Part shown: piece by piece, positions 18,721 to 30,794 of the stretch
Layout: every line of letters starts with the position of its first letter
Position numbering within the stretch: position 1 is the stretch's first letter
Assembly (NCBI RefSeq): GCF_004363245.1
Contig: NZ_SNYV01000014.1
Coordinates: 496,001-560,000, forward strand
DNA: 64,000 nt
DNA from: Sphingobacterium yanglingense
GTDB lineage: Bacteria > Bacteroidota > Bacteroidia > Sphingobacteriales > Sphingobacteriaceae
Direction of reading: 5' to 3'
The notes under the pieces: generated by a model
Seen by the model: only the letters and a program-made list of their open reading frames with translations
Databases searched by the model: none
Told to the model about the DNA's origin: nothing
Position numbers and translations under genes: made by a program

Positions 18721-19541
18721 TGTTAGAGCCAGATATATTACGGGATGAAGAGATAACCATGTTGTTGAATGATGTCGCAACAATCTATGGTTATGATTTT
18801 CGACAGTATAGTAGAGCCTCTCTTAAGAGGAGGTTGAACCGGATATGTCTTGTAGACCGTTTTTCTAGTTTTGCAGAGCTTCGTTATCGGGTCGTTAATG
18901 ATGCTTCTTATCTGCAACACTTTATAGAAGAGATTACGGTGAATGTTACCGAAATGTTTCGCGACCCAAGCTTTTATAAGGTATTGAGGCAGGAGGTAAT
19001 GCCTCGATTGGGGACCTATCCTTTGATTCGTATTTGGATTGCAGGTTGTTCTACAGGAGAAGAGGCTTATTCTATAGCGATATTACTGAAAGAAGCGAAT
19101 CTCTATCACAAGTCTTTGATGTATGCTACGGATATTAATCCTACCGTGCTTGAAAAAGCTGCGACAGGTATATTCCCGTTGAACCAGATGAAAGCCTATT
19201 CGGAAAATTATATACGTTCTGGTGGTAATAACGATTTTTCAACCTATTATGTAACAGGTTATGATTATGCCAAATTTGATTCAGCATTGAGTGAACGGAT
19301 GATTTTTTCGACGCATAATTTAGTTTCTGATACATCTTTCAACGAGTTTCAGTTAATTCTGTGTCGTAATGTGTTGATTTATTTTGACAAAGATTTACAG
19401 GAACGGGTATTCAAAGTATTTGACGAAAGTCTTCATAATCTGGGATATCTAGGTTTAGGAACTAAAGAAACGCTCCGTTTCTCCACTATTGAAAGTAACT
19501 ATCGCCAAGTGGGGGATGAAAAAATCTGGAGAAAGCATTAG
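18720..19541 (+). CDS. CheR-family protein-glutamate methyltransferase
   Basis: S-adenosylmethionine-dependent methyltransferase of 273 residues. The CheR N-terminal helical domain (YDFRQYSRASLKRRLNR) is followed by the SAM-binding WIAGCSTGEEAYSIAIL (about 106-122), YATDINPTVLEKA and the ILCRNVLIYFDKDLQERV motif. The TGATG overlap with the receiver gene argues for ATG 18720 rather than the upstream in-frame codon at 18711. Chemotaxis CheR methylates receptor glutamates; no receptor, CheA or CheW gene is seen in the window, so the target is open. Confidence 0.93.
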   Translation: MLEPDILRDEEITMLLNDVATIYGYDFRQYSRASLKRRLNRICLVDRFSSFAELRYRVVNDASYLQHFIEEITVNVTEMFRDPSFYKVLRQEVMPRLGTYPLIRIWIAGCSTGEEAYSIAILLKEANLYHKSLMYATDINPTVLEKAATGIFPLNQMKAYSENYIRSGGNNDFSTYYVTGYDYAKFDSALSERMIFSTHNLVSDTSFNEFQLILCRNVLIYFDKDLQERVFKVFDESLHNLGYLGLGTKETLRFSTIESNYRQVGDEKIWRKH

Positions 19542-19545
19542 CGGT

Positions 19546-20118
19546 ATGTCCAACGGAACGAAAGTTGTAGTAATAGGTGGATCGGCAGGAAGTATCCATG
19601 TGCTGATAGAAGTTCTGCCTTATCTTGAACCAGATTCTTTGTGGACTGTGGTAATTGTGCTCCATCGCAAAGCCCACCCCGAGAGTACTTTAGGTATGTT
19701 GTTGAATGCATATTGTAAAGTGCCTGTGTTGGAGGTTGTTGATAAGATGCCTTTGGAAAAGGGTAAGGTGTATCTAGCACCGGCAGACTACCATCTGTTA
19801 TTTGAAAAAGACGGATGTATGTCCTTAGATGTTTCGGAAAAAGTAAACTTTTCCAGACCTTCTATAGATGTCGCGTTTTACTCCGCGGCACAGGTTTTTG
19901 GAGATAATGCGATCGGACTTTTGCTGTCAGGGGCTAATAGCGATGGAGTAGAGGGCTTGGCTCATATCGCTCAATACGGTGGGACTATATGTGTGCAGGA
20001 TCCAGCTACTGCAGAAGTTGATTTTATGCCAAGACAGGCATTGAATAAATTGAAAGTTGAGCATGTACTAGCTCCAAAAGACATTGCACACTACATAAAT
20101 AAGTTGAATGATAAATAA
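19546..20118 (+). CDS. CheB-type protein-glutamate methylesterase without receiver domain
   Basis: Only the esterase domain is present (190 residues). The catalytic triad can be assigned to S13 (VIGGSAGS), H40 (IVLHRKAHP) and D133 (LSGANSDGVEG). Classic CheB has a receiver in front, which is missing here; lone receivers on both sides of the cheR-cheB pair could supply the switch. I start at ATG 19546, five bases after the cheR stop, because the extended frame to 19489 would add residues before the Rossmann strand and overlap cheR. Confidence 0.92.
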   Translation: MSNGTKVVVIGGSAGSIHVLIEVLPYLEPDSLWTVVIVLHRKAHPESTLGMLLNAYCKVPVLEVVDKMPLEKGKVYLAPADYHLLFEKDGCMSLDVSEKVNFSRPSIDVAFYSAAQVFGDNAIGLLLSGANSDGVEGLAHIAQYGGTICVQDPATAEVDFMPRQALNKLKVEHVLAPKDIAHYINKLNDK

Positions 20119-20144
20119 TAATAAAGTCTTATTTTGATATACGT

Positions 20145-20501
20145 ATGGCTAAAAAAGTAATGATTTTTGACGATGATAAGACGATCTTAAGTATCTTCTC
20201 TATAGTATTGGAGTCTTCAGGTTATATTGTTGAAATTTCTGAAACATCCCACGATATTATAGAGCGTCTTGAGCAGGCGATGCCTGATGTTATTATTATG
20301 GACAATTGGATTCCGGATATAGGAGGGATAGAAGCGACGAAGCTAGTGAAAAGTAATGCCAGATTCAAAGATATTCCGGTAGTTTATTGTTCTGCAAATA
20401 GTGATATCGCATCCTTGGCGGCTCAAGCTGGAGCGGAAGCCTATCTACCCAAGCCTTTTGATTTGGTAGATTTAGAAAAGACGATAGAAGCACTAATGTA
20501 A
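20145..20501 (+). CDS. stand-alone receiver-domain response regulator
   Basis: 118-residue receiver: D-D-D near residue 8-10, acceptor in IIMDNWIPDIGG, S in VYCSANSD and K in LPKPFD. No output domain. It is the last gene of the signalling cluster, 26 bases after cheB, and likely relays or sinks phosphate from the hybrid kinases. Confidence 0.9.
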   Translation: MAKKVMIFDDDKTILSIFSIVLESSGYIVEISETSHDIIERLEQAMPDVIIMDNWIPDIGGIEATKLVKSNARFKDIPVVYCSANSDIASLAAQAGAEAYLPKPFDLVDLEKTIEALM

Positions 20502-20519
20502 TAGCGAATAAGTCAGAAG

Positions 20520-20550
20520 TTTGTTATTTCATAATTTTTCTTTAGCTTCG
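20520..20550 (+). promoter_or_regulatory. promoter of the ECF sigma factor gene
   Basis: TTTG at 20520-20523, 19 bases, then TAGCTTCG at 20543-20550; the ATG follows at 20565. The same TTTG-N19-TAGCTTCG arrangement is seen on the reverse strand before the nucleotidase C-terminal gene at 50978-51008. Confidence 0.6.
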
Positions 20551-20564
20551 TTTAAAGCCAAATT

Positions 20565-21155
20565 ATGAACAAGCAATCCATTCTGAAAGAGTTTTTTCTC
20601 AATGAAGAGTTGGTAGAAGAGGTCTTCAATCTCTACTTCGATGACTTGTGTCGTTTTTTAGGATATTATACTCGAGATAGAGAGTTGATCGAAGACTGTC
20701 TTCAGGACATCTTTGTGAAACTTTGGGAAGACCGAGCCACACTAAGTATATTTCATATTAAGACCTATCTTTATAAATCTTCACGAAATAGGATGTTGAA
20801 CGTTCTGCGCTCGCAAAATAGTAGGCTACTACGGGAGGAAATCTGGGCAACAGAAGAAATGAGCAGAGCTTATGCACAGGAATGTGTTAACATGGAGGAG
20901 TTTGCTGTCTTTTATAATGAAGCAGTTGAAGCTCTTCCTGAAAAGTGTAAAATGATCTACCAATATTGTAAAGATGCTCATAAGTCTTATAAACAGGTAG
21001 CCGAAGAACTTCAACTTTCGGTAAAGACGATCGAAAGTCAGATGTCTATTGCCTACCGAAAAATCAAGTCCCATATTATCTATAAATATCAGCTATCCGA
21101 CCCCAATTCGCTGTTATTGTTGTTGACCGTACAGGGCGCAATATGGGCTGTGTAA
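20565..21155 (+). CDS. ECF RNA polymerase sigma-70 factor
   Basis: 196-residue sigma factor. Region 2 contains DDLCRFLGYYTRDRELIEDCLQDIFVKLW, here cited by its core EDCLQDIFVKLW; region 4 has the helix-turn-helix SYKQVAEELQLSVKTIESQM. Such factors in Bacteroidota pair with the FecR-like anti-sigma gene just downstream and switch on a SusC/SusD operon. The C-terminus ends in a hydrophobic stretch (LLLLLTVQGAIWAV), which is common in the family. Confidence 0.93.
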   Translation: MNKQSILKEFFLNEELVEEVFNLYFDDLCRFLGYYTRDRELIEDCLQDIFVKLWEDRATLSIFHIKTYLYKSSRNRMLNVLRSQNSRLLREEIWATEEMSRAYAQECVNMEEFAVFYNEAVEALPEKCKMIYQYCKDAHKSYKQVAEELQLSVKTIESQMSIAYRKIKSHIIYKYQLSDPNSLLLLLTVQGAIWAV

Positions 21156-21230
21156 CTTTATTTAAAAAAAATAAAATTCTTTTAGGGGTTTCTATTATTG
21201 CCTGTGTCTATTAATCGTAAACCAAGTACG

Positions 21231-22241
21231 ATGAATAGTAATTATAAACCTTCTTTAGAGCTGTTGGCTGCGTATCTTTCCAATCGATGTACCCAGGAAG
21301 ATAAGGATAAGATCGATGCATGGTTGTCTATGGATCCAAAAAATGGCGTTTATATGGATCAGCTTAAAACAGAATGGCGATATATCGATGAAGAACCTAT
21401 TCAATTAGACACCAAATCCAAAAATAAAATATGGGATCATGTTTATGGAAAACTTCGTCCTAAACCTAAGGTTTTTGTTTTCAATCCAAAGCGATTTTGG
21501 TATGGCACTGCCGCGGTGGCCATGATGTTACTTTTCCTGGGAGGGGGGATCGTTTTCTTTATCCAAAAGAATGCTATACAAGAGCAACTGCAGAACCAGC
21601 TTACTACTATAAAAACGAACGTGGGTCAAAAATCCGAAGTGCTGTTGCCTGATGGATCGGTCGTATGGTTGAACGCTGGATCGAAGATCTCGTATCACAA
21701 TACTTTTAATCAGAATGACCGTAAGGTAATCTTAGAGGGAGAAGCTTTTTTTGATGTCAAAGAAAATAAAAATCTTCTTTTTGTCGTAGAGACCGCTAAT
21801 CTGGACGTAGTGGTCAAAGGGACAGCATTTGATGTATCGGCCTATCCTGAGGATAGACATACTGAAGTTTCGCTTCTCCGTGGTAAAGTAGATATTCAAA
21901 ATAAGAAAGGTGACTTGGTTCGGAAATTATTGCCAAACGATTTGATTCGATATGATAAAGAGAAAAACACCTATGCTTTCCGTCAAGATAACAATGCCAT
22001 ACAGTATAGTGCTTGGAAGAATGAAGAGCTGATTTTTGAGAATGAATCGTTGGATGTGGTAGTCAAAAAGCTAGAAAGGTGGTATGGTGTGGAAATGGAT
22101 TGGGAACATGCTAAATCTGCCAAGAGGTACACTTTTAAGGTGAAGACCGAAAGTTTACGTGAAATGTTACAGTTGATCAATGTTATCACCCCTCTCGATT
22201 ATAGAATTGAAGGGAAGCAGGTAACCGTCAGACAGCGTTAA
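21231..22241 (+). CDS. FecR-family anti-sigma factor
   Basis: Inner-membrane regulator of 336 residues. A cytoplasmic N-terminal part (LLAAYLSNRCTQEDKDKID) would hold the sigma factor, one transmembrane helix lies at about 90-112 (FWYGTAAVAMMLLFLGGG), and the periplasmic FecR domain follows with VLLPDGSVVWLNAGSKI and VVVKGTAFDVSAYPED, plus a final DUF4974-like domain. I start at ATG 21231; the frame reaches 21198 but the added residues are atypical. It should read the STN domain of the SusC protein encoded next. Confidence 0.92.
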   Translation: MNSNYKPSLELLAAYLSNRCTQEDKDKIDAWLSMDPKNGVYMDQLKTEWRYIDEEPIQLDTKSKNKIWDHVYGKLRPKPKVFVFNPKRFWYGTAAVAMMLLFLGGGIVFFIQKNAIQEQLQNQLTTIKTNVGQKSEVLLPDGSVVWLNAGSKISYHNTFNQNDRKVILEGEAFFDVKENKNLLFVVETANLDVVVKGTAFDVSAYPEDRHTEVSLLRGKVDIQNKKGDLVRKLLPNDLIRYDKEKNTYAFRQDNNAIQYSAWKNEELIFENESLDVVVKKLERWYGVEMDWEHAKSAKRYTFKVKTESLREMLQLINVITPLDYRIEGKQVTVRQR

Positions 22242-22289
22242 AATAAGACCGAAAAACACAAATTATGTAATCACTTAAATAAACAAATT

Positions 22290-25200
22290 ATGCTAAAAAA
22301 ACCAATTCTGATGAGCTTTTTGCTCCTCAGCCAGACACTTTTTGGCCTTAATGCCCAGGAGGTGAATGGTAAAGACAAGAAGTCGGTAAACCTAAAATCA
22401 CTAATTGAAGTGGTTGAAAAGAAATATGGATACTCCTTCATGTTTAGTAACTCCGATATTGATGTAAACACCTTGGTCGCTTATGACGAACAAGCCGGCA
22501 ATCTAGAGACGCTATTGAAAAATGCACTAGGAAATAGTGGGGTATCTTATGAAATATCTGGTAAACGAGTTCTATTAAAGAAGGCTAGAAAGGGAACACA
22601 AGAAAATGAAGTAAAAGGACTCATCCGTGACGAGCAGGGGAATGCTTTGGCCGGAGTGAGTATATCTACTCTTAAAAGTGGCAAGAACACTGTTACGGAT
22701 CGAAATGGGGCTTTTACTATAGAAGTGGATGGTAACGAACGATTAAAAATCAGTTATGTGGGTTACTTGGACCAAGAAGTATCGGCTTCGGCAGGAAAAT
22801 ATCTGAACATAACTTTGGTTCTTGGTAATGAGGAGTTGGAAGAAGTGGTGGTAATCGGTTATGGTACGCTCAAAAAATCCGATGTGACGGGAGCTATTAC
22901 AACTATTGATGCAAAAGACTTAGCAAAACGTGCGACATCGAATCCCGTTGAAGCCTTACAGGGAATGGCAGCGGGAGTTAACGTACAAAAAAATAGTGGT
23001 ATCGCAGGTGCGGGAATGCAGGTGAAGATTAGAGGGGTTAATACCTTTGGTAGTAATGATCCCCTTTATATTATTGATGGATTCCCGGGCTCTATTAGTA
23101 ATGTGAATCCTAACGACATCGAGAGTATGGAGATCCTTAAGGATGGTGCCGCTGCGGCGATATATGGTTCAGTAGCCGCCAATGGGGTTGTGATTGTAAC
23201 AACGAAGGCGGGGAAGTCAGGAAAGGTATTGGTGGATATCAATAGTTTTGCCAATGTCACTTCTACAGCCAATCGTCTAGAGGTATTGGATGCCAATGGT
23301 TATGTCAAATTGCATCGTCAAATGTATGAGGAAAACAACAAGTATTCATCTGCACCAGTGGCTTTACCCGATTACATTAATAATCCAGGTACTGCTAATA
23401 CGGATTGGCAGGATGCGGTCTTTCGGAAAGGGGTAAATACGGCACATAGTGTCGCAGTGCGGGGAGGATTTGAAGATACCCGATATTCTTTATCTGCTAA
23501 TCTCGGAAATGACAAAGGTGTGGTTATCGCGAATAACTTTAAAAAGGAAAATGTTCGGATGAAGCTAAGTACGCGTAAGAATATATTTACGATAGAGGGA
23601 AATATGGCGTATACTAATTCCAAATATCAAGGGCCTAATTTTAATTTAAAAGAAGCTTATATGATATCACCATTGGTGCCTATTTATGATGACAAGCAGT
23701 CCGGAGGTTTTGGCTTAACCAATTGGGGGGGCATACCCAATAACGTAAATGTGGTGGCCGATGAATATTTCAAAACAAGTTGGAGCAAGAATCAAGAGTT
23801 TGCAGGAAATGCCTTTGTGAATGTAGACATCTGGAAAGGACTCACATTTAAGACGAGTTATGCATTTAATGGAATAAATAACCAGAAATATTATCATACA
23901 CCAGCATTTACCTCGGACGAAAAGAACCCTTACGAATATCCTTATTACAGTGAGGAAAGAAGCTATTGGCAGGAACAGGTTGTGGACAATCTGTTAAATT
24001 ACCAAGCTGATTTTGATAAGCATAGTATCAATGCTTTGTTAGGTACATCATTAACACTGCAGGAGTCCAACTGGAATGCAATCGGGGTAGAAGGAAAGAA
24101 TATTGTGTACTCGGTTGAGAATGGAGGATTAGTTACCAAGGAGGTGGCAGAAGGATTTTTGGATCCCTATTTTATGACAATCGACGCCGGGCGAGGAGGA
24201 ACATACAGTGGTACAGGGTCAAAGTATCAGTACAATCGTTTCTCGGTGTTCGGTCGTATTAATTATACGTACGCAAATCGTTATTTACTTCAGTTCACTT
24301 TACGAAGGGACGGATCTTCTAAGTTTGGGCCAGATAATAGATACGGTAATTTTCCTTCTTTAGCACTGGGGTGGAAAATTGATGAAGAGGAATTCTTTCC
24401 TAAAGGGGGCTTGGTAAATCAACTCAAATTGCGTGGTAGCTGGGGTAAGCTAGGGAATGAAGCTGCGTTGAGATATTATGACCACCAGGCTTTAATCTAC
24501 TCCGATAATAGTTTGGTAAGAGGTTATGTAAGGGGAGGAGGGAATCCTTGGCCAGGAAGCATCGCTACCAATTTGGAGAATAGAGAGATTGGTTGGGAAA
24601 CTACGGTATCTCAAAATATAGGTGCAGATTTTGGCTTGTTTAATAACACTTTAAAGGGGGCAATAAATTATTACTCCAATACCACTGAAGATCTATTGAT
24701 TACGAAAAAGATAGCGCCTTCGTCTGGTTTGGTAGACCCAGTATTGAATGTAGGTAAAATCCGGAATAGCGGATTTGAGTTGGAATTGAAGTATACTAAT
24801 CAAAATAATCCTTTTGCCTATAATGTCGGTGTTAACCTCGCTACCTTAAAAAATAAAGTAATCTCTTTAGGTGGAGAGGATCAGACACTATATGGAGTGG
24901 GGCTTAAATTTGGGTCCGAACACTTCCCGAACCAGACGCGTATCGGATCTCCTATAGGAGGGTTTTTCTTGTATCAGACCGATGGTATCTTCCAAAACAT
25001 GGATGAAGTGAACAATTATGTCAATGCTGACGGAAAATTACTACAGCCTAATGCCAAACCTGGGGATATTCGTTTTGTCGATAGCGATGGCAATGGAAGC
25101 ATAAATGATGACGATAAACAGTACAGTGGTACTGGTCTACCTAAGTTGGAAGTCGGTATTACATTAGGAGCATCGTATAAAGGTTTCGATATGTCTGCAT

Positions 25201-25634
25201 TGTTGGGGAGCGGATGGGGACATAAACTATATAATGGCAACCGTTACTTCTTTGAGGCAATGAGCTCGGGATCGAACTTTCTGAGTAGTACTCTTAATGC
25301 ATGGACTGAAAATAATAGGGACACGGATGTGCCTAGAGCAGTATTAGGAGATCCTAATGGGAATAGCCGGGAGTCGACGCGTTTCCTGGAAGCAGGTGAT
25401 TTCATCCGTTTACGCCAAATACAACTGGGCTATACATTACCGAAGCATGTTCTCGGGGCAATCAAATCAGAAAATCTAAGATTCTATATTAGTGGACAGA
25501 ATCTATTTACATGGACCAAGTATAATGGTATAGATCCTGAATTTGGGAGTTCGGGAGTGCTGAGCGCTGGAGTAGATCGTTATATCTTTCCGTTCACCAA
25601 ATCCTATACTTTAGGCTTACAGTTTCTATTCTAA
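22290..25634 (+). CDS. SusC/RagA-family TonB-dependent outer-membrane transporter with STN domain
   Basis: 1114 residues with a signal peptide ending LNAQE. Domains in order: STN signalling domain (about 35-95, LIEVVEKKYGYSFMFSNSDI), carboxypeptidase-regulatory-like beta domain (about 105-185, VKGLIRDEQGNALAGVSI), a TonB-box-like EEVVVIGYGTLKKSDVTGAI, plug domain with the SusC hallmark VQIRGVNTFG-type segment (VKIRGVNTFGSNDPLYIIDG), then a large beta-barrel ending in an aromatic residue (LGLQFLF). The STN domain ties it to the FecR gene 48 bases upstream. It should import an oligosaccharide with the SusD protein. Confidence 0.95.
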   Translation: MLKKPILMSFLLLSQTLFGLNAQEVNGKDKKSVNLKSLIEVVEKKYGYSFMFSNSDIDVNTLVAYDEQAGNLETLLKNALGNSGVSYEISGKRVLLKKARKGTQENEVKGLIRDEQGNALAGVSISTLKSGKNTVTDRNGAFTIEVDGNERLKISYVGYLDQEVSASAGKYLNITLVLGNEELEEVVVIGYGTLKKSDVTGAITTIDAKDLAKRATSNPVEALQGMAAGVNVQKNSGIAGAGMQVKIRGVNTFGSNDPLYIIDGFPGSISNVNPNDIESMEILKDGAAAAIYGSVAANGVVIVTTKAGKSGKVLVDINSFANVTSTANRLEVLDANGYVKLHRQMYEENNKYSSAPVALPDYINNPGTANTDWQDAVFRKGVNTAHSVAVRGGFEDTRYSLSANLGNDKGVVIANNFKKENVRMKLSTRKNIFTIEGNMAYTNSKYQGPNFNLKEAYMISPLVPIYDDKQSGGFGLTNWGGIPNNVNVVADEYFKTSWSKNQEFAGNAFVNVDIWKGLTFKTSYAFNGINNQKYYHTPAFTSDEKNPYEYPYYSEERSYWQEQVVDNLLNYQADFDKHSINALLGTSLTLQESNWNAIGVEGKNIVYSVENGGLVTKEVAEGFLDPYFMTIDAGRGGTYSGTGSKYQYNRFSVFGRINYTYANRYLLQFTLRRDGSSKFGPDNRYGNFPSLALGWKIDEEEFFPKGGLVNQLKLRGSWGKLGNEAALRYYDHQALIYSDNSLVRGYVRGGGNPWPGSIATNLENREIGWETTVSQNIGADFGLFNNTLKGAINYYSNTTEDLLITKKIAPSSGLVDPVLNVGKIRNSGFELELKYTNQNNPFAYNVGVNLATLKNKVISLGGEDQTLYGVGLKFGSEHFPNQTRIGSPIGGFFLYQTDGIFQNMDEVNNYVNADGKLLQPNAKPGDIRFVDSDGNGSINDDDKQYSGTGLPKLEVGITLGASYKGFDMSALLGSGWGHKLYNGNRYFFEAMSSGSNFLSSTLNAWTENNRDTDVPRAVLGDPNGNSRESTRFLEAGDFIRLRQIQLGYTLPKHVLGAIKSENLRFYISGQNLFTWTKYNGIDPEFGSSGVLSAGVDRYIFPFTKSYTLGLQFLF

Positions 25635-25671
25635 GATAATAGATCGTATATCTAATTAAAAATTGATAAAG

Positions 25672-27189
25672 ATGAAAAGAACAACACTTAAACATATATT
25701 TCTCTGCTTGATTTTGGCCTCGGCGACAGTGTCCTGCAGTGATAGATTAGAGTTATCTGCACCAGATCAGTTGACCTCAGGTAATTTCTGGCGAAATGCA
25801 TCCGATGCAGAGGCTGGATTAGCATCCGCATATTCTCAATTGGAATCCTCTACAGATGTATGGGAATTCTCTGAAATCAAGTTTCCCGTTGAAACCTATA
25901 GAGAAGATATTTGTGTTATAGGAAGTGATGCGATGAATTACCAGACTTGGGTGGAACTGTATAACTTTACCTACACCAATGGGAATAGCCAATTTTCCAG
26001 ATATTGGGATATCAATTATACGGGGATCGCCTTTACAAATCAAGTGATAGAGAAGGTAGCAACAATTGATATGGATGTAAACTATCGAAATCAAATTGTA
26101 GCTGAAGCAAAGTTTTTACGTGCCTACTACCATATGAAGCTGTTGCTGAACTGGGAAAAAATAGTTCTGCGTGACGTATACATAACGAATGAAAGTCAAA
26201 TTAATAAAGAGCTATCGTCGCGTATAGAAGTGTGGGATTTTATTGTTAAAGACTTGGAAGAAGCGGTGAGTAGCTTGACACCTAAGCATACAGAAGCTAA
26301 TGTGGGGAGAGCTACTAAAGGTGCTGGCTATGCATATTTGGGGTATTGTTACCTGACCCGAGCCTACGAAGAGACTTCGAGACGGGATGAAATGCTGGAT
26401 AAGGCAGAAAAGGCATTTAGAAATGTAACTGGTTATACATTAGAGAAGAACTTTCTGTCAATGTTTGATGGTACCAATAAAAATAGCAAAGAATCTATCT
26501 TCGAGCTTCAGTTTACCGATAATACAGCCAATGGAGCAAGTTATCGTACGGCTATACATAAATGGATTGCTACGGGCGAACTTGGAGGCTGGGATGAGAT
26601 TACTCCAAGTAACATGTTGTTGTCTGAGTTTAAAAAAGAAGGAAGGGTGGCAACTACTGGAAATTATGACTCGAGGCTCTATCAAACTTTATTCTGTGAG
26701 GATCCTTACTTTAACGATGTCAATACCCCAAGGGTTTATGGAAAGACGTACAATGAAAGGTTCGAGCAGGGCTCCGGTCGTATGAGTTTTAGGAAATATC
26801 TTCCAGCGACATTTGATGACTTGAATAAATCTAGAACCGCTGTCAATTTGCCTCTAATGCGCTATGCAGATGTCCTGTTGCTATTGGCCGAAACACTAAA
26901 TGAACAGGGTAAGTCTGGTGATGCTATTCCTCTTATAAATGAGGTACGCAAGCGCGCGGACATGCCAGCACTGTCTTCAGGATTGGATAAGGAACAGGTA
27001 AGAAAACAAATCGAACATGAACGTATCGTTGAATTTGCATTGGAAAATACGCGTTTTTATGATTTGAGAAGATGGGGCAAAACGAAGGAAGCATTGCACG
27101 CGATAGGAAGGACAAATTTTGATCCGAGTAGTCATAACTTCTATCCAACGCCTTTGTTGGAAATTAAGTCAAACGACAAAGTAAACTAA
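25672..27189 (+). CDS. SusD/RagB-family nutrient-binding outer-membrane lipoprotein
   Basis: 505-residue lipoprotein with lipobox ending TVS-C22. Typical SusD pattern: LSAPDQLTSGNFWRNASDAEAG after the lipid site, TPR-like helices in the N-terminal half, LRAYYHMKLLLNW, and a C-terminal RYADVLLLLAETLNEQGKS, INEVRKRADMP and ERIVEFALENTRFYDLRRW. An in-frame TTG at 25663 precedes the ATG but is not needed. It lids the SusC barrel and binds the glycan. Confidence 0.95.
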   Translation: MKRTTLKHIFLCLILASATVSCSDRLELSAPDQLTSGNFWRNASDAEAGLASAYSQLESSTDVWEFSEIKFPVETYREDICVIGSDAMNYQTWVELYNFTYTNGNSQFSRYWDINYTGIAFTNQVIEKVATIDMDVNYRNQIVAEAKFLRAYYHMKLLLNWEKIVLRDVYITNESQINKELSSRIEVWDFIVKDLEEAVSSLTPKHTEANVGRATKGAGYAYLGYCYLTRAYEETSRRDEMLDKAEKAFRNVTGYTLEKNFLSMFDGTNKNSKESIFELQFTDNTANGASYRTAIHKWIATGELGGWDEITPSNMLLSEFKKEGRVATTGNYDSRLYQTLFCEDPYFNDVNTPRVYGKTYNERFEQGSGRMSFRKYLPATFDDLNKSRTAVNLPLMRYADVLLLLAETLNEQGKSGDAIPLINEVRKRADMPALSSGLDKEQVRKQIEHERIVEFALENTRFYDLRRWGKTKEALHAIGRTNFDPSSHNFYPTPLLEIKSNDKVN

Positions 27190-27194
27190 AAAAT

Positions 27195-27459
27195 ATGTTA
27201 ATTGTATTCGGTATCATGGTGGTCGGAGTAGGTGTAGGGATTGGCGTTAGGTCAATCCCTCATTTTCGACATGTCGGAAAATGGATTTCTATTGTTATTT
27301 ACTTTTTGCTTTTTCTATTGGGAAGAGAAGTAGGGACGAATGCGCAATTACTGTCTAGTCTTAGTACGTTAGGGATACAGGCTCTGTTGATTACAACTGG
27401 TGCATTGATCGGAAGTATCTTTTGTGCTTGGGCACTTTACAAGTTTTTTTTTCAAAAAC

Positions 27460-27470
<11 letters not shown>
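27195..27470 (+). CDS. LysO transporter, N-terminal half (DUF340-type)
   Basis: 91-residue membrane protein with three predicted helices (about 2-17, 30-46 and 61-84). It has the LLFLLGREVGTN signature of the LysO (YbjE) family. E. coli LysO is one chain of about 300 residues; here, as in many Bacteroidota, it is split into two overlapping genes, and this is the small first part. The gap to the SusD gene is five bases, so it belongs to the utilisation operon. Confidence 0.8.
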
Positions 27471-30029
<2,559 letters not shown>

Positions 30030-30034
30030 GTTAG

Positions 30035-30709
30035 CTATTTCTTTAATGCTTGTTCGTATCTGTTGCTTACTTCTTTCCAGTTGATGATGCTCCAGATAGC
30101 TGCTAAATAATCAGGACGTTTGTTTTGATATTTTAGGTAATAGGCATGTTCCCAAACGTCAAGACCTAAAATTGGAGTTCCTTTTTCTTCTACAACATCC
30201 ATTAATGGATTGTCTTGGTTAGGTGTCGAACTAACGAACAATTTGCCGTTTTTGTCAACAGAAAGCCAAGCCCAACCTGAACCGAAACGAGAAGCTCCAG
30301 CAGCATTTACTTTCTCTTTCATGGCATCTACAGAACCGAAAGTTTCGTTGATGGCTTTTGCTAATTTATCAGAAGGTTTTGTGTTTTTTTCTGGAGTCAA
30401 GATTGTCCAAAAAAGCTCATGATTGTAGTGACCTCCACCATTATTTCTAACTGCTGCACTTTGACCAGATATTTTTGATAGCAGTTGTTCAATACTTCCT
30501 TTTTCGGCTGCAGTTCCTGCAATTGCCTTGTTTAGGTTAGCGGTATAGGCAGCAGCGTGTTTAGAATAGTGTATCTCCATAGTCTTCGCATCGATTGACT
30601 CTTCAAATGCATTGTATCCGTATGGTAAAGGTGTTTGCTTAAACTGTGCAAATGTAAACTGTGCGGAAAATAATGCCGCTGCAAATAATGCTGTTTTAAC
30701 TAGTTTCAT
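30035..30709 (-). CDS. exported superoxide dismutase (Fe/Mn family)
   Basis: 224 residues with a clear Sec signal (cleavage near FTFAQ, residue 22), so it acts in the periplasm or outside. Metal ligands are H47 (MEIHYSKH), H97 (GGGHYNHELFW), D184 and H188 (DVWEHAYY). RNNGGGHYNHELFW resembles Mn-type enzymes, but metal use cannot be fixed from sequence. Cytoplasmic SODs lack the signal. Gene stands alone, with a long leader from a -7 box at 30795. Confidence 0.93.
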   Translation of the reverse strand: MKLVKTALFAAALFSAQFTFAQFKQTPLPYGYNAFEESIDAKTMEIHYSKHAAAYTANLNKAIAGTAAEKGSIEQLLSKISGQSAAVRNNGGGHYNHELFWTILTPEKNTKPSDKLAKAINETFGSVDAMKEKVNAAGASRFGSGWAWLSVDKNGKLFVSSTPNQDNPLMDVVEEKGTPILGLDVWEHAYYLKYQNKRPDYLAAIWSIINWKEVSNRYEQALKK

Positions 30710-30794
30710 GAGTTTTTAGTTTTAATATATGTTCAATATTAAGAATAACCATGTTAATTAACGATTAAGATTGAAAAATCATATCACTTTTCGA

